From assembly GCA_023277325.1 (NCBI GenBank), contig JALRIQ010000026.1, positions 1-13,912 on the forward strand: a DNA stretch of 13,912 nucleotides, in the 5' to 3' direction. The notes below the pieces were generated by a model that saw only the letters and a list, made by a program, of their open reading frames with translations, was not told where the DNA came from and ran no database searches. The DNA comes from Bacteroidia bacterium (GTDB taxonomy: Bacteria > Bacteroidota > Bacteroidia > UBA8524). A program made the position numbers and the translations under genes. How positions within the stretch are numbered: position 1 is the stretch's first letter; the number at the start of each line of letters is the position of its first letter. Of this stretch, positions 7,101 to 13,912 are shown one piece after another.

Positions 7101-10100
7101 ACCAATGATTTTGAAGCAGCGAATATCGACTACATCGAAATGTGGTTTATGTCGCCATGGATGTATAACCCAAATATCCGCGGAACACTCTACCTGAATT
7201 TAGGCCAGATTTCTGAAGACGTATTAAAAGACAGGGCGAAGTCATTTGAAAACGGACTGCCTACGGATAATTCAATTCCAAATCAAACACGTACAACAGA
7301 TGTGGCCGTGGTGCCTACTGGAAGAACGCTCAACAATGCCTTTGTAAATGAGGAGGCAGCGCGTGAACTTCAGGATCTTGGACTCGACGGAATGAATGAT
7401 GGTGCGGAAAGAGATTTCTATCAAAACTACCTGGATACCTTAGAGCAACTTCTCGATCCAAGCGCGTATCAGCAGGTATTCCTGGATCCTTCGGGCGACA
7501 ATTATTCGTACCACTCTTCCTCTAATTTTGATAATCAAGAGGCAACTGTCCTCGAACGCTATAAAAATTACAATGGTCAGCAGGGCAACTCGCCATTAGC
7601 CAGTTTCCAGCCTGATGGTTATCCTGTAGGAAAGACAAACGTACCAGACGATGAGGATATCAACCAGGATTTCTCGCTGAACACCATCGAAGAATACTAC
7701 CAGTATAAAGTTGAAATTGACCCAACAAAATTGGTAATCGGACAAAACTTTGTTGCCGATATTCAGGTAACCCCAGTGGCCCTTGATAATGGTCAGACTG
7801 AACAAGTAACCTGGTATTTATTGCGTATACCAATCAGTGCCTACGACAAAAAGGTGGGTAATATTCAAGATTTTAAATCCATTCGTTTTATGCGGATGTA
7901 CCTTAAGGATTTTGACACCACAGTGGTAATGCGCTTCGCCCAGTTCCAATTGGTGCGCGCAGAATGGCGTCGTTACCTGAAAACCTTGGCAGAGCCCGTA
8001 AATGGGGTGCCTACAACGCCTATTGATGATACCAAGTTCTCAACAGGTACAGTAAACATTGAAGAAAACGGATTCAGAAATCCAGTTCGCTACGTATTGC
8101 CTCCTGGCTTCTACCGTGTGGTGGACCCTACAACACCGGGTAATGTGCAACAGAATGAGCAGTCGCTTTCCTTGAAAGTATGCGACCTTAAGGATGGTGA
8201 TGCCCGTGGGGTGTTTAAAACCACGCGACTGGATATTCGGAACTACAAAAAGCTGCAAATGTTTGTGCATGCGGAGGAAGCGGCGCCAACAGTGAAAAAT
8301 GGCGATTTGCAGGCCTTCATACGGATTGGTACCGACTTAGAAAATAACTACTACGAATATGCCGTTCCATTGGTGATTACACCTGCTGGAGAATCAAGTC
8401 CGGAAAGGGTATGGCCGTTTGAGAATGAAATGAATATAGACCTGGAAAGCTTCTACCAAAGCAAGCAGCTCAGGTTTAATCAGAACGTTCCACTCACTCA
8501 GGAATTTACTACGGTGCTTCCTAATGGAGCTACCGTACGCATCAAGGGATTACCCGATATGAGTAATATTCGTGTAATCATGCTGGGGGTTCGAAACCCA
8601 CTTGCAGATGGAAATCCTGGAGATGATGGATTGGCTAAATGTGCCGAGGTATGGTTCAATGAATTGCGAATGTCTGAGTTTGTAAACCAGGGCGGTTGGG
8701 CTGCAAACGGACGTATGGTTGCCAAACTCGCTGACCTAGGTAATGTAACGGCTTCTGTGAATTACCAAAGTATCGGGTTTGGAGGACTGGATAAAAAACT
8801 GAATGACAGGAACCTGAATTCTACATTCATCTATGATGTTTCCGGAACCTTTGAACTGGGTAAATTTTTCCCGGCGAAATGGGGCATTTCTGTTCCAATG
8901 TATATCGGCCGAAGTGAACAAATCATCAAACCGAAATACAATCCGCTCAACCCAGATATCTTATTGACCACAGCAATGGATCTTGCGCCAAATGAGGAGG
9001 AGAAAAACCGAATTGCGGATAATGCCATCGATAAAACGGTGCGCAGGAGCATCAACTTTACCAATGTAAGGAAGAACCGGGTAGGAAGTTCCAAGGCACA
9101 TCTTTGGGATATTGAGAACTTCAATGTCAGCTATTCGTATACGGAGTTAAATCACCGAAATCAGCAAATTAAAGAAAGCCTGCAAAAGACCTACCGAGCC
9201 AGCTTGGGTTATAACTATACGGTAAGTCAGCCGGTTAAATTGCGGCCATTTAAAAAGATTGGCAAATCGCCATGGTTGGCCATTTTGCGCGACTTTACGT
9301 TGACACCTTACCCAACAACTTTGGGCTTCAGAACGGATGTGGATCGTTTCTATTCGCGGATGATAAACCGTAATAATGATAACCCAAACACTATTGTTCC
9401 TGAGCTTTATAACAAAAACTTTACGATGAATCGCTTCTACAATATGCGCTGGGATTTAACCAGCCAGTTGAAGTTTGATTTCACCGCAACGAATAAGGCC
9501 CGTATTGATGAACCAGATGGTAAAATCAGCCGCGGAGAAAATCCGGATTCGGTTCAACAGATTATTGATAATTTCATGAGCCTGGGCCGGAATATCAATT
9601 ATCAGCAGACCTTAAATGCGAACTATACCGTTCCGCTAAATAAGATTCCTATCCTGAATTGGATCAGTCTTTCGGGCCAATACACGACCAATTACGAATG
9701 GAAAACAGCACCGCCAGCAGCAAGTAATCTGGGGAATGAAATTCAAAATTCGCAGGTGTATTCCGTAACCGGTCAATTCAATATGGTTACCCTCTACAAT
9801 AAGATTCCGTACTTCAAAGATGTGAATCGAGGTAAACGGAGTAAACCAAAACGGAAGTCTGGAAAAGAAGGCGAGGAAGATCCGAAGAAAAAGGGTGACG
9901 ACGAGATGAAAGGAGCAGGACCAGTTTTCGCCCGCTTAATCATGAGTGTTAAGAATGTGTCGTTCAACTACAGCGTAACAAATGGTCTTGTTCTTCCGGG
10001 ATTTACAGGCAAAACCGAATACTTTGGAAATGACTTCAATACGAATGCCCCAGGATTACCTTTTGTGTTTGGTAGCCAGGATCCGAATATTCGTTTCCGC

Positions 10101-11261
10101 ATGGCAGAACAAGGCTTGATCAGTAATGATCAGAATATCATCAATCAGTTTGGTCAAAAGCAAAGCATCACCTTCTCTCCAAAAGCTACTCTGGAGCCGA
10201 TTCGCGACTTGAGAATCGACCTGACGGCCAGCAAGAACGAAATGCGCAACCTGACCTCGACCTTTAAAAGGGATTCATTCGATGTATTCCGGGATCTGGG
10301 ACTTCAGGAAGCAGGAAGTTATTCCATTACCTTCTTCTCGCTTCGGACGGCCTTTGATAAGGTGGATAAAAAAGGAAAATCAGCAACCTTCACCCAGTTC
10401 GAAAACAACCGATTTACCATGTCGCGTCGTTTGGCGTTGGAAAATGGTATCAATCCAAATAATACAGATACAAGTGGTTATGTGGTTGGATATAGCCGCA
10501 AGCAACATGAGGTATTGATTCAATCCTTCCTGGCTGCTTATGCGGGTAAGGATCCAAATGCATATGGGTTAACCGCTTTCCCGCGTATCCCATTCCCAGC
10601 ATGGAATGTGACCTATAGTGGACTGAACAGAATCAAGAGCTTGGCGAAGATTTTCACGAATATCACCTTCCGTCATGCCTATAATTCGCAGTATTCGGTA
10701 CAAAACTTTACAACGCCTTTGAATCAAGGGCAAGGTGCAAGTAACAGTACCGATTATTCTCCACGGTATATCATCAAGAATATTACCATGGCGGAACAAT
10801 TGAAGCCATTATTAAGTGTTGATGTTTCCTTCAAAAGTGGCTTAACAACGCGATTGGAATACAGCAGAACGCGCACGGTGACCTTGGAATTAAGCAGCTA
10901 CCGTGTAACGGAAAACAGAACTTCTGAGTTTATTCTCGGTTTTGGTTACAAAACAAAAGGAGTGCGTTTACCATTCAAGATCAACCGCAAAAAACCTTAC
11001 CTGAAGAACGACTTGAATATTCGTTTTGACTTCAGTATCCGTGATTCCAAAAATGCGGTTTCAGAAATTGATAACGTAACAACAATTCCTGCTTCGGGTA
11101 ACCGAATCATTTCAATCAAGCCGACCATCGACTATAGTATATCTGAGAAGTTGAATCTTCGGATATTCTACGATAGAAGGGCAACTCAACCGGTTGTAGC
11201 AACATCCTTCCCAACAGCCATTACGCAAGGAGGTATTCAGCTTCGGTATACCATTCAATAA
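4149..11261 (+). CDS. sprA: SprA, outer-membrane translocon of the type IX secretion system
   Basis: SprA (Sov in Porphyromonas) is the very large beta-barrel pore through which T9SS cargo with conserved C-terminal domains crosses the outer membrane. In gliding species it is also needed for motility. The 2370 residues agree with the family length (about 2400 in Flavobacterium). A signal peptide lies at 1-24 (K4, hydrophobic to FALTA). The conserved N-terminal SprA block begins near residue 145 (RGGGLIPTIKVGPKVFDKI) with GSAELTFGWNYN after it. Next come an immunoglobulin-like E-G-T-D-Y segment near 690, GERGTSFIDDFEGS at 828-841, VWFNELR at 1501-1507 followed by GGWAANGRM, and the late FGYKTKGVRLPFKI / LKNDLNIRFDFS strands near 2265-2300. 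A highly charged Lys/Arg/Glu/Asp/Gly insert occupies about 1893-1921. The start is TTG at 4149, with purine-rich AAAAAGAGAAAA just before it. No in-frame ATG exists between the ruvA stop and the conserved part, and the TTG sits correctly for the signal peptide. No other T9SS gene is in the window. Confidence 0.97.
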   Translation: MTIKTLSGLFASVILSGILFALTASPEPAYDYFPYYSFVGPGDSSGKKDSLAKDSLNLRYPIQDNPLYGDKPINNLDFEDPPAIRTETYFDTTDGTYKTRQIVGGEEYRPTETKSFDEYLKEVQKNETQDYFRQRSNANSFVRGGGLIPTIKVGPKVFDKIFGGGTIDVRPQGSAELTFGWNYNVVRNPAFTARQQRNGQFDFKQKIQINLTGSIGERLKIAANYDTEATFDFENQMKLNWAGKEDDIIQAVELGNVSLPLNSSLINPGQSLFGLKTKMQFGKVSVTSIFTQQRGQSTSTQVTGGAQVTKFDIQADNYDVNRHFFLSHYFADNYDNWLSNLPTIQSPVIINRIEVWVTNRSKDVSTTRDVVGYMDLGDGSPHNSRWGNSPTARPDNQANALYETVANGPGSQQVRSSFTTVQTLESGTFALDKIEDFQYLSNARLLNANEFTFHRQLGYISLNTALNNDEVLCVAYEYTINGVAYQVGEFAVDVPDDQANPKILNLKLLKGATITTNLPIWDLMMKNVYSLGAFNVQEDKFYLDVVYADDLSGADYTYLPVQNEPIVGTNVLIRTLGLDNINVQGEPTPDGVFDFIPGLTIYPTNGRIVFPVREPFGSYLNKKLTQVNNQEKYVYQELYDSTKWLAQQVVLKNKFFLRGSFQSSTNNEISLNAFNVPQGSVRVTANGTPLTEGTDYLVDYTLGKVTILNTGILESGAVIDVSSENTSMFNVQQKTVVGTRVDYAVNKDLLLGATVMHLWERPLTPKVNIGDEPLLNTIVGFDGAYKTESRWLTKMVDYLPFIETKEISTLTISGEYAQLFPHQPKTIGERGTSFIDDFEGSETPFDMRLGNNWFLASTPEGQPDIFPEGNLLGVAAGAKRAKLAWYTIDPIFQRNMANTQPATPPHLQNNTASSSNHYTRIIQQNEVFPNKQLQNMAPQNLPTLDLAYYPNERGPYNYSPDNLNPNGTFNNPEQNWAGIQRRIETNDFEAANIDYIEMWFMSPWMYNPNIRGTLYLNLGQISEDVLKDRAKSFENGLPTDNSIPNQTRTTDVAVVPTGRTLNNAFVNEEAARELQDLGLDGMNDGAERDFYQNYLDTLEQLLDPSAYQQVFLDPSGDNYSYHSSSNFDNQEATVLERYKNYNGQQGNSPLASFQPDGYPVGKTNVPDDEDINQDFSLNTIEEYYQYKVEIDPTKLVIGQNFVADIQVTPVALDNGQTEQVTWYLLRIPISAYDKKVGNIQDFKSIRFMRMYLKDFDTTVVMRFAQFQLVRAEWRRYLKTLAEPVNGVPTTPIDDTKFSTGTVNIEENGFRNPVRYVLPPGFYRVVDPTTPGNVQQNEQSLSLKVCDLKDGDARGVFKTTRLDIRNYKKLQMFVHAEEAAPTVKNGDLQAFIRIGTDLENNYYEYAVPLVITPAGESSPERVWPFENEMNIDLESFYQSKQLRFNQNVPLTQEFTTVLPNGATVRIKGLPDMSNIRVIMLGVRNPLADGNPGDDGLAKCAEVWFNELRMSEFVNQGGWAANGRMVAKLADLGNVTASVNYQSIGFGGLDKKLNDRNLNSTFIYDVSGTFELGKFFPAKWGISVPMYIGRSEQIIKPKYNPLNPDILLTTAMDLAPNEEEKNRIADNAIDKTVRRSINFTNVRKNRVGSSKAHLWDIENFNVSYSYTELNHRNQQIKESLQKTYRASLGYNYTVSQPVKLRPFKKIGKSPWLAILRDFTLTPYPTTLGFRTDVDRFYSRMINRNNDNPNTIVPELYNKNFTMNRFYNMRWDLTSQLKFDFTATNKARIDEPDGKISRGENPDSVQQIIDNFMSLGRNINYQQTLNANYTVPLNKIPILNWISLSGQYTTNYEWKTAPPAASNLGNEIQNSQVYSVTGQFNMVTLYNKIPYFKDVNRGKRSKPKRKSGKEGEEDPKKKGDDEMKGAGPVFARLIMSVKNVSFNYSVTNGLVLPGFTGKTEYFGNDFNTNAPGLPFVFGSQDPNIRFRMAEQGLISNDQNIINQFGQKQSITFSPKATLEPIRDLRIDLTASKNEMRNLTSTFKRDSFDVFRDLGLQEAGSYSITFFSLRTAFDKVDKKGKSATFTQFENNRFTMSRRLALENGINPNNTDTSGYVVGYSRKQHEVLIQSFLAAYAGKDPNAYGLTAFPRIPFPAWNVTYSGLNRIKSLAKIFTNITFRHAYNSQYSVQNFTTPLNQGQGASNSTDYSPRYIIKNITMAEQLKPLLSVDVSFKSGLTTRLEYSRTRTVTLELSSYRVTENRTSEFILGFGYKTKGVRLPFKINRKKPYLKNDLNIRFDFSIRDSKNAVSEIDNVTTIPASGNRIISIKPTIDYSISEKLNLRIFYDRRATQPVVATSFPTAITQGGIQLRYTIQ

Positions 11262-11287
11262 GTCAGAGATTTATAGCAAATAAAAAC

Positions 11288-11309
11288 GGCCCGTCCGATT
11301 GGATGGGCC
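11288..11309. terminator. Bidirectional intrinsic terminator between sprA and the DUF3108 gene
   Basis: GGCCCGTCC and GGATGGGCC form a 9-base-pair stem (one G-U pair) around the loop GATT. The plus-strand transcript continues ATTATTTTAT and the minus-strand transcript continues GTTTTTATTT, so it can end sprA from the left and the envelope operon from the right. It lies 26 bases after the sprA stop and 23 bases past the stop of the DUF3108 gene. Confidence 0.85.
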
Positions 11310-11332
11310 ATTATTTTATATCTGTTTACTAA

Positions 11333-12148
11333 CTATTTTTTAGCCATATTTAGTGGATAACGAAGGTTATTATAGCTCATGATATCCACTTTTACTGCGC
11401 CTACAAGAAGGTCGGCTTTAACGCGAAGTGGAACCTTGTTCTCATCATCGCTTACCCAAAGCTCTAAACCTTCCTGGTCTTTGAAAACGCGGTCTGCAAC
11501 TACCATCGGGATTACTTTGATGGCATTCACTTTCCCAATATCCGTTTTGAGCACTTCCCTTTTTACAAACTTGATTTTAAGGTCGTATACTTCTCCATCG
11601 AGATAAACTTGAAGGGGAAAGAGATCGCCCCTTTTTGCATTTTTTACATCCAGGGTGCGGGCGTAATAAATGGCTGAAATCACATCCTGGATATCGCCTT
11701 TAAATTCCACGCTTCCTTTTTTCGCACTGCTAATTTTCTTGTATTGGTAATTAAAGATGGCAAAGTCGGAGTCTTTATAAGATCCTTCTTCCATCACTTT
11801 TGAAAACTGCAATGGCTGACAGCCCTCTTTATCTATATAAGTCTGGTAGTGATCACGTACTTTAAAGAACCAGTCAAAGCCAGAGTAGGAGCGTCCTTTT
11901 GCATGGATATGATGCGCTTCTCTTTTGCCAATTATTTTGAAGTCATCTTCAATATGCATGTCGATTTCCCCAGCGTCGATTACTCCGTAATGCACGCGGT
12001 ATTTTAATCGTTCGCCATTTGCCCAAGCATTGTTGGTCCATTGACGATGTGCGGTGTCGGTAGTTTGTTGAGCTTGGTCAGAGGCGTCATTTTGAATGAG
12101 CGGAGACCCGGCCAGCATTGCAGCGAAAAGGGGAAATAAGATTTTCAT
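11333..12148 (-). CDS. DUF3108 family secreted protein
   Basis: The 271-residue protein has an N-terminal signal sequence (MKILFPLFAAMLAGS, cleavage near residue 18-20) followed by a polar Q/D/T-rich linker. It then shows the DUF3108 (PF11306) pattern: GERLKYRVHYGVIDAGEIDMHI near 45-66, a GFDWFFKVRDHYQTYID segment near 90-106, a central DVISAIYYARTLD, and a C-terminal ELWVSDDENKVPLRVKADLLVGAVKVDIMSY. The family is predicted to be an all-beta periplasmic or outer-membrane-associated protein of unknown function. It is the last gene of a leftward three-gene set, 41 bases after the GIN lipoprotein gene. The start ATG has AGAGGGAAAG about 10 bases upstream. A weak TTAATTTG -7-like sequence in the gap could give it a minor promoter of its own. 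It ends at the shared terminator. Confidence 0.88.
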   Translation of the reverse strand: MKILFPLFAAMLAGSPLIQNDASDQAQQTTDTAHRQWTNNAWANGERLKYRVHYGVIDAGEIDMHIEDDFKIIGKREAHHIHAKGRSYSGFDWFFKVRDHYQTYIDKEGCQPLQFSKVMEEGSYKDSDFAIFNYQYKKISSAKKGSVEFKGDIQDVISAIYYARTLDVKNAKRGDLFPLQVYLDGEVYDLKIKFVKREVLKTDIGKVNAIKVIPMVVADRVFKDQEGLELWVSDDENKVPLRVKADLLVGAVKVDIMSYNNLRYPLNMAKK

Positions 12149-12189
12149 AGCTCATTGCTTTCCCTCTAAAGTTCAAGAAATGTTCCAAA

Positions 12190-12930
12190 TTAAAAAGCAC
12201 GAAGCAATTGCCCGGTTCCCTGACCGCTTAATTGAGGGCTATTACTCGGATTTTTATAATAAAGAATATCTCCGGAATTTTCAATTTGACACTCCAATGT
12301 GCGTTCGGCCATTGTATGGATTTTATTAAGGCCATAATGGTGGATGAACACGTCCTCGCATTGCAAACCTCTTCCATCAAATACCCCGGTTTCGAAATTA
12401 GTCACTTTTATCACACCGGCTCTGCCTCTTGCAAGGACTTCTCCCGCTTCGTAATGTTCAATCCAGAATCGCGTACCATCTAGTTGTAAAAATTGATTAT
12501 GGGTGCTTCTGTGGTCGAATTGGAGGAAATCAAATCGGAGGGTGTCTTGTGTTTGGATGGAGGCGTCATCGAGTGTATAGAGGAAATCCAATTTATCGTC
12601 GATATAGACGGTAATGGCAATTCGGTCTTTTAATGACCTTAACCATTTGCAGCGATTATGGTCGCTGAGAAATAGGGTGCCTTCTTTTACCTCGGCACGG
12701 ATGCCGCTGAAAAGATTCCCATATCCTTCAAGCGCAATTATGCCTTTTTTTGACGCATCTGTTACCAAAATAACATCTAAACGATCCGCTACAGAAACGG
12801 CGTGGAAATCCGATACGCTGCGTTCAATGCGAGTAAAATCTCCCTTTTCTGTACAATCCTCCTGAACTTTTTGGCAGGAGATGAAAAGGAGAAATATCAG
12901 TGCTGAAATATGGTATATCCGATTCCCCAT
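12190..12930 (-). CDS. GIN-domain (DUF2807) lipoprotein
   Basis: The 246-residue protein begins MGNRIYHIS, then a hydrophobic stretch and the lipobox LFISC, with C19 as the lipidated cysteine. The residues after the cysteine are Q-K-V-Q-E-D, partly like the QKDDE-type lipoprotein export signal described in Capnocytophaga, so surface exposure is possible but unproven. From about residue 32 it follows the DUF2807 head/GIN domain: a DFHAVSVADRLDVILV opening, then GTLFLSD, a basic segment, RIAITVYIDDKLDFLYTLDDASI, and repeated short beta-strands to about 225, which would form a right-handed beta-helix-like stack. Such proteins are often annotated as putative adhesin heads, but no function is established. 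Its ATG lies inside the 3' end of the PagL-like gene (34-base overlap in another frame), which suggests translational coupling. The DUF3108 gene follows 41 bases later. Confidence 0.85.
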   Translation of the reverse strand: MGNRIYHISALIFLLFISCQKVQEDCTEKGDFTRIERSVSDFHAVSVADRLDVILVTDASKKGIIALEGYGNLFSGIRAEVKEGTLFLSDHNRCKWLRSLKDRIAITVYIDDKLDFLYTLDDASIQTQDTLRFDFLQFDHRSTHNQFLQLDGTRFWIEHYEAGEVLARGRAGVIKVTNFETGVFDGRGLQCEDVFIHHYGLNKIHTMAERTLECQIENSGDILYYKNPSNSPQLSGQGTGQLLRAF

Positions 12931-13912
12931 TCCATGTAGTCTGCACGTGCGAAATGTGTTTTTAATGTTACACTCGCTGAAAGCTGTGGTGTGAACATGT
13001 ATTTCATTCCGACACGTTGATAGATTAATCCTTTATTCCATTTTGGAGAATATGCGTACATGCCGCCTTCTCCAATGAGGTGTAAATTTCCGAGCAAAAG
13101 TTCGCCGCCCAGAGTCAGTCCTACTTCCACCGAATTTCCCAAGTTGGCCTTTTCCTCAAGCTGGTTTGGATTATCTCGGAAGGCATAACCCTGATCATAG
13201 AAAAAATCGGCTCCGGCGCTGAAATTAATTTTCTCCATGCACCAGAAAAAGTTCTTATAGCTAAACTCAGCCACAAATATGCGCTTGGTATAGACCAATC
13301 CGGTTTCTTTGGTTGCAGCAATGAGGCGAAACTCCTGTTTCCGTTTTTTAGCGGTAGAATCCTGCTGGTAAATTTGCGTTTCTATGGCCTTAGCATGGAA
13401 ATTATACCCCAAACCGATACCCGCTTCGACGCTGTTCATTCCCAGATTGGGCATTTTATAGTTAGCGTTTGAAAAATGGGTGATACCAAACACAGCCGAA
13501 AATTCCAGATGCTTGGTGAACATTAGATGGTACAGGAAATGCACGCGCATATTGGCGTTTAGATGACTGCCTATCGCTTTGTTTTGTAAGTTGTCGAGCG
13601 CCCAGGTTTTGGTGAGATACCCCAATCCAGAGCCAACGCGCAAGTTTAGTTCCTGACGAGGTCTATCAATCAGTTTAAGTTCTGCAAAGGGCAATATCCC
13701 AAAAGCCTTACCGCCGATATCAGTTCCGAAGTCAAGGTAGGCGAAACTGATGCCTAGCCGGGGTGATCGGTAGTTCCTGGTCCAATTCAGGCGGCTATTC
13801 TGGGTATGAAAATAGATGTTGAAATCAATGCCATTGCTCGGTGCCTCGAGGGGAAGCATGGTTTTGCGGTGTGCCCACATGTAGCCATGACTGCGGTAAA
13901 CAGAAAATCCTG
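12897..13912 (-). CDS. PagL-like acyloxyacyl hydrolase, outer-membrane beta-barrel (partial, N-terminus off window)
   Basis: The protein resembles the lipid A 3-O-deacylase / acyloxyacyl hydrolase family (PF09411), outer-membrane barrels that remove an acyl chain from lipid A. The reading frame stays open to the right edge, with no stop between 13880 and 13912. The first ATG in the window (13880) lacks a signal peptide and is preceded by in-frame G-F-S-V-Y-R-S-H-G-Y, so the true start is very probably outside. Counting from that ATG (327 residues), the putative active site is H135-F-S137-N-A followed by PNLG and E152, resembling the His-Ser-Glu triad of Pseudomonas PagL. The strands VEAGIGLGYNFH and CMEKINFSAGADFFYDQGY, and the C-terminal DYMEWGIGYTIFQH, fit a barrel. 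It is about twice the length of Pseudomonas PagL, as is common in Bacteroidota homologues. It is the first visible gene of the operon with the GIN lipoprotein and DUF3108 genes. Enzyme activity is inferred. Confidence 0.72.
   Translation of the reverse strand, partial: GFSVYRSHGYMWAHRKTMLPLEAPSNGIDFNIYFHTQNSRLNWTRNYRSPRLGISFAYLDFGTDIGGKAFGILPFAELKLIDRPRQELNLRVGSGLGYLTKTWALDNLQNKAIGSHLNANMRVHFLYHLMFTKHLEFSAVFGITHFSNANYKMPNLGMNSVEAGIGLGYNFHAKAIETQIYQQDSTAKKRKQEFRLIAATKETGLVYTKRIFVAEFSYKNFFWCMEKINFSAGADFFYDQGYAFRDNPNQLEEKANLGNSVEVGLTLGGELLLGNLHLIGEGGMYAYSPKWNKGLIYQRVGMKYMFTPQLSASVTLKTHFARADYMEWGIGYTIFQH

Noticed and set aside
12096-12865. Several 60-83 codon plus-strand open frames opposite the lipoprotein gene
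   Set aside because: They are short, overlap one another, and are antisense to a gene with a clear lipobox and DUF2807 pattern.
13878-13880. ATG as the true start of the PagL-like gene
   Set aside because: There is no signal peptide after it, and the frame stays open upstream to the window edge with family-like sequence.

Overview
The window comes from the chromosome of a member of the Bacteroidota, probably Flavobacteriia-like. The evidence is a complete sprA gene (the outer-membrane translocon of the type IX secretion system, T9SS), several Bacteroidota-typical envelope proteins (DUF6089 beta-barrel, GIN/DUF2807 lipoprotein, DUF3108 protein, PagL-like barrel), and promoters of the Bacteroidota -7 type (TAnnTTTG) instead of sigma-70 boxes. 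I see no mobile element, CRISPR array, rRNA or tRNA. No gap between genes exceeds about 155 bases.

Layout. Positions 1-939 (minus) hold the N-terminal 313 residues of a Thermus-type isocitrate dehydrogenase, cut by the left edge. A divergent intergenic region (940-1092) follows. A rightward series then runs to about 11.26 kb: an AlbA_2/winged-helix putative regulator (1093-1716), a DUF6089 outer-membrane barrel (1799-2707), purQ (2738-3430), ruvA (3516-4109) and the 2370-residue sprA (4149-11261), which fills half the window. A strong bidirectional hairpin terminator (11288-11309) separates sprA from a leftward envelope operon. That operon is, in transcription order, a PagL-like acyloxyacyl hydrolase (cut by the right edge), a GIN-domain lipoprotein overlapping it by 34 bases, and a DUF3108 protein.

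How the genes relate. The metabolic and DNA-repair genes (idh, purQ, ruvA) appear to be housekeeping neighbours. The envelope theme is clear: the T9SS translocon faces a small operon encoding a predicted lipid A deacylase, a surface or periplasmic lipoprotein and a secreted DUF3108 protein. A functional link between the two is inference only.

The most interesting signal outside the genes is a nearly identical palindrome, TTTCGWCGAAA. It occurs once upstream and once downstream of the AlbA_2/winged-helix gene, the second copy lying just before the promoter of the DUF6089 gene. This is a plausible autoregulatory and operator arrangement. Other points of note are the NAD-type coenzyme residues in the isocitrate dehydrogenase, a purQ promoter so close to the ATG that the mRNA may be leaderless, a TTG start for sprA in the same frame as the ruvA stop, and two mutually exclusive hairpins between purQ and ruvA. 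I found no clear candidate for a wholly new system. Most of the window is recognisable Bacteroidota core and envelope biology.
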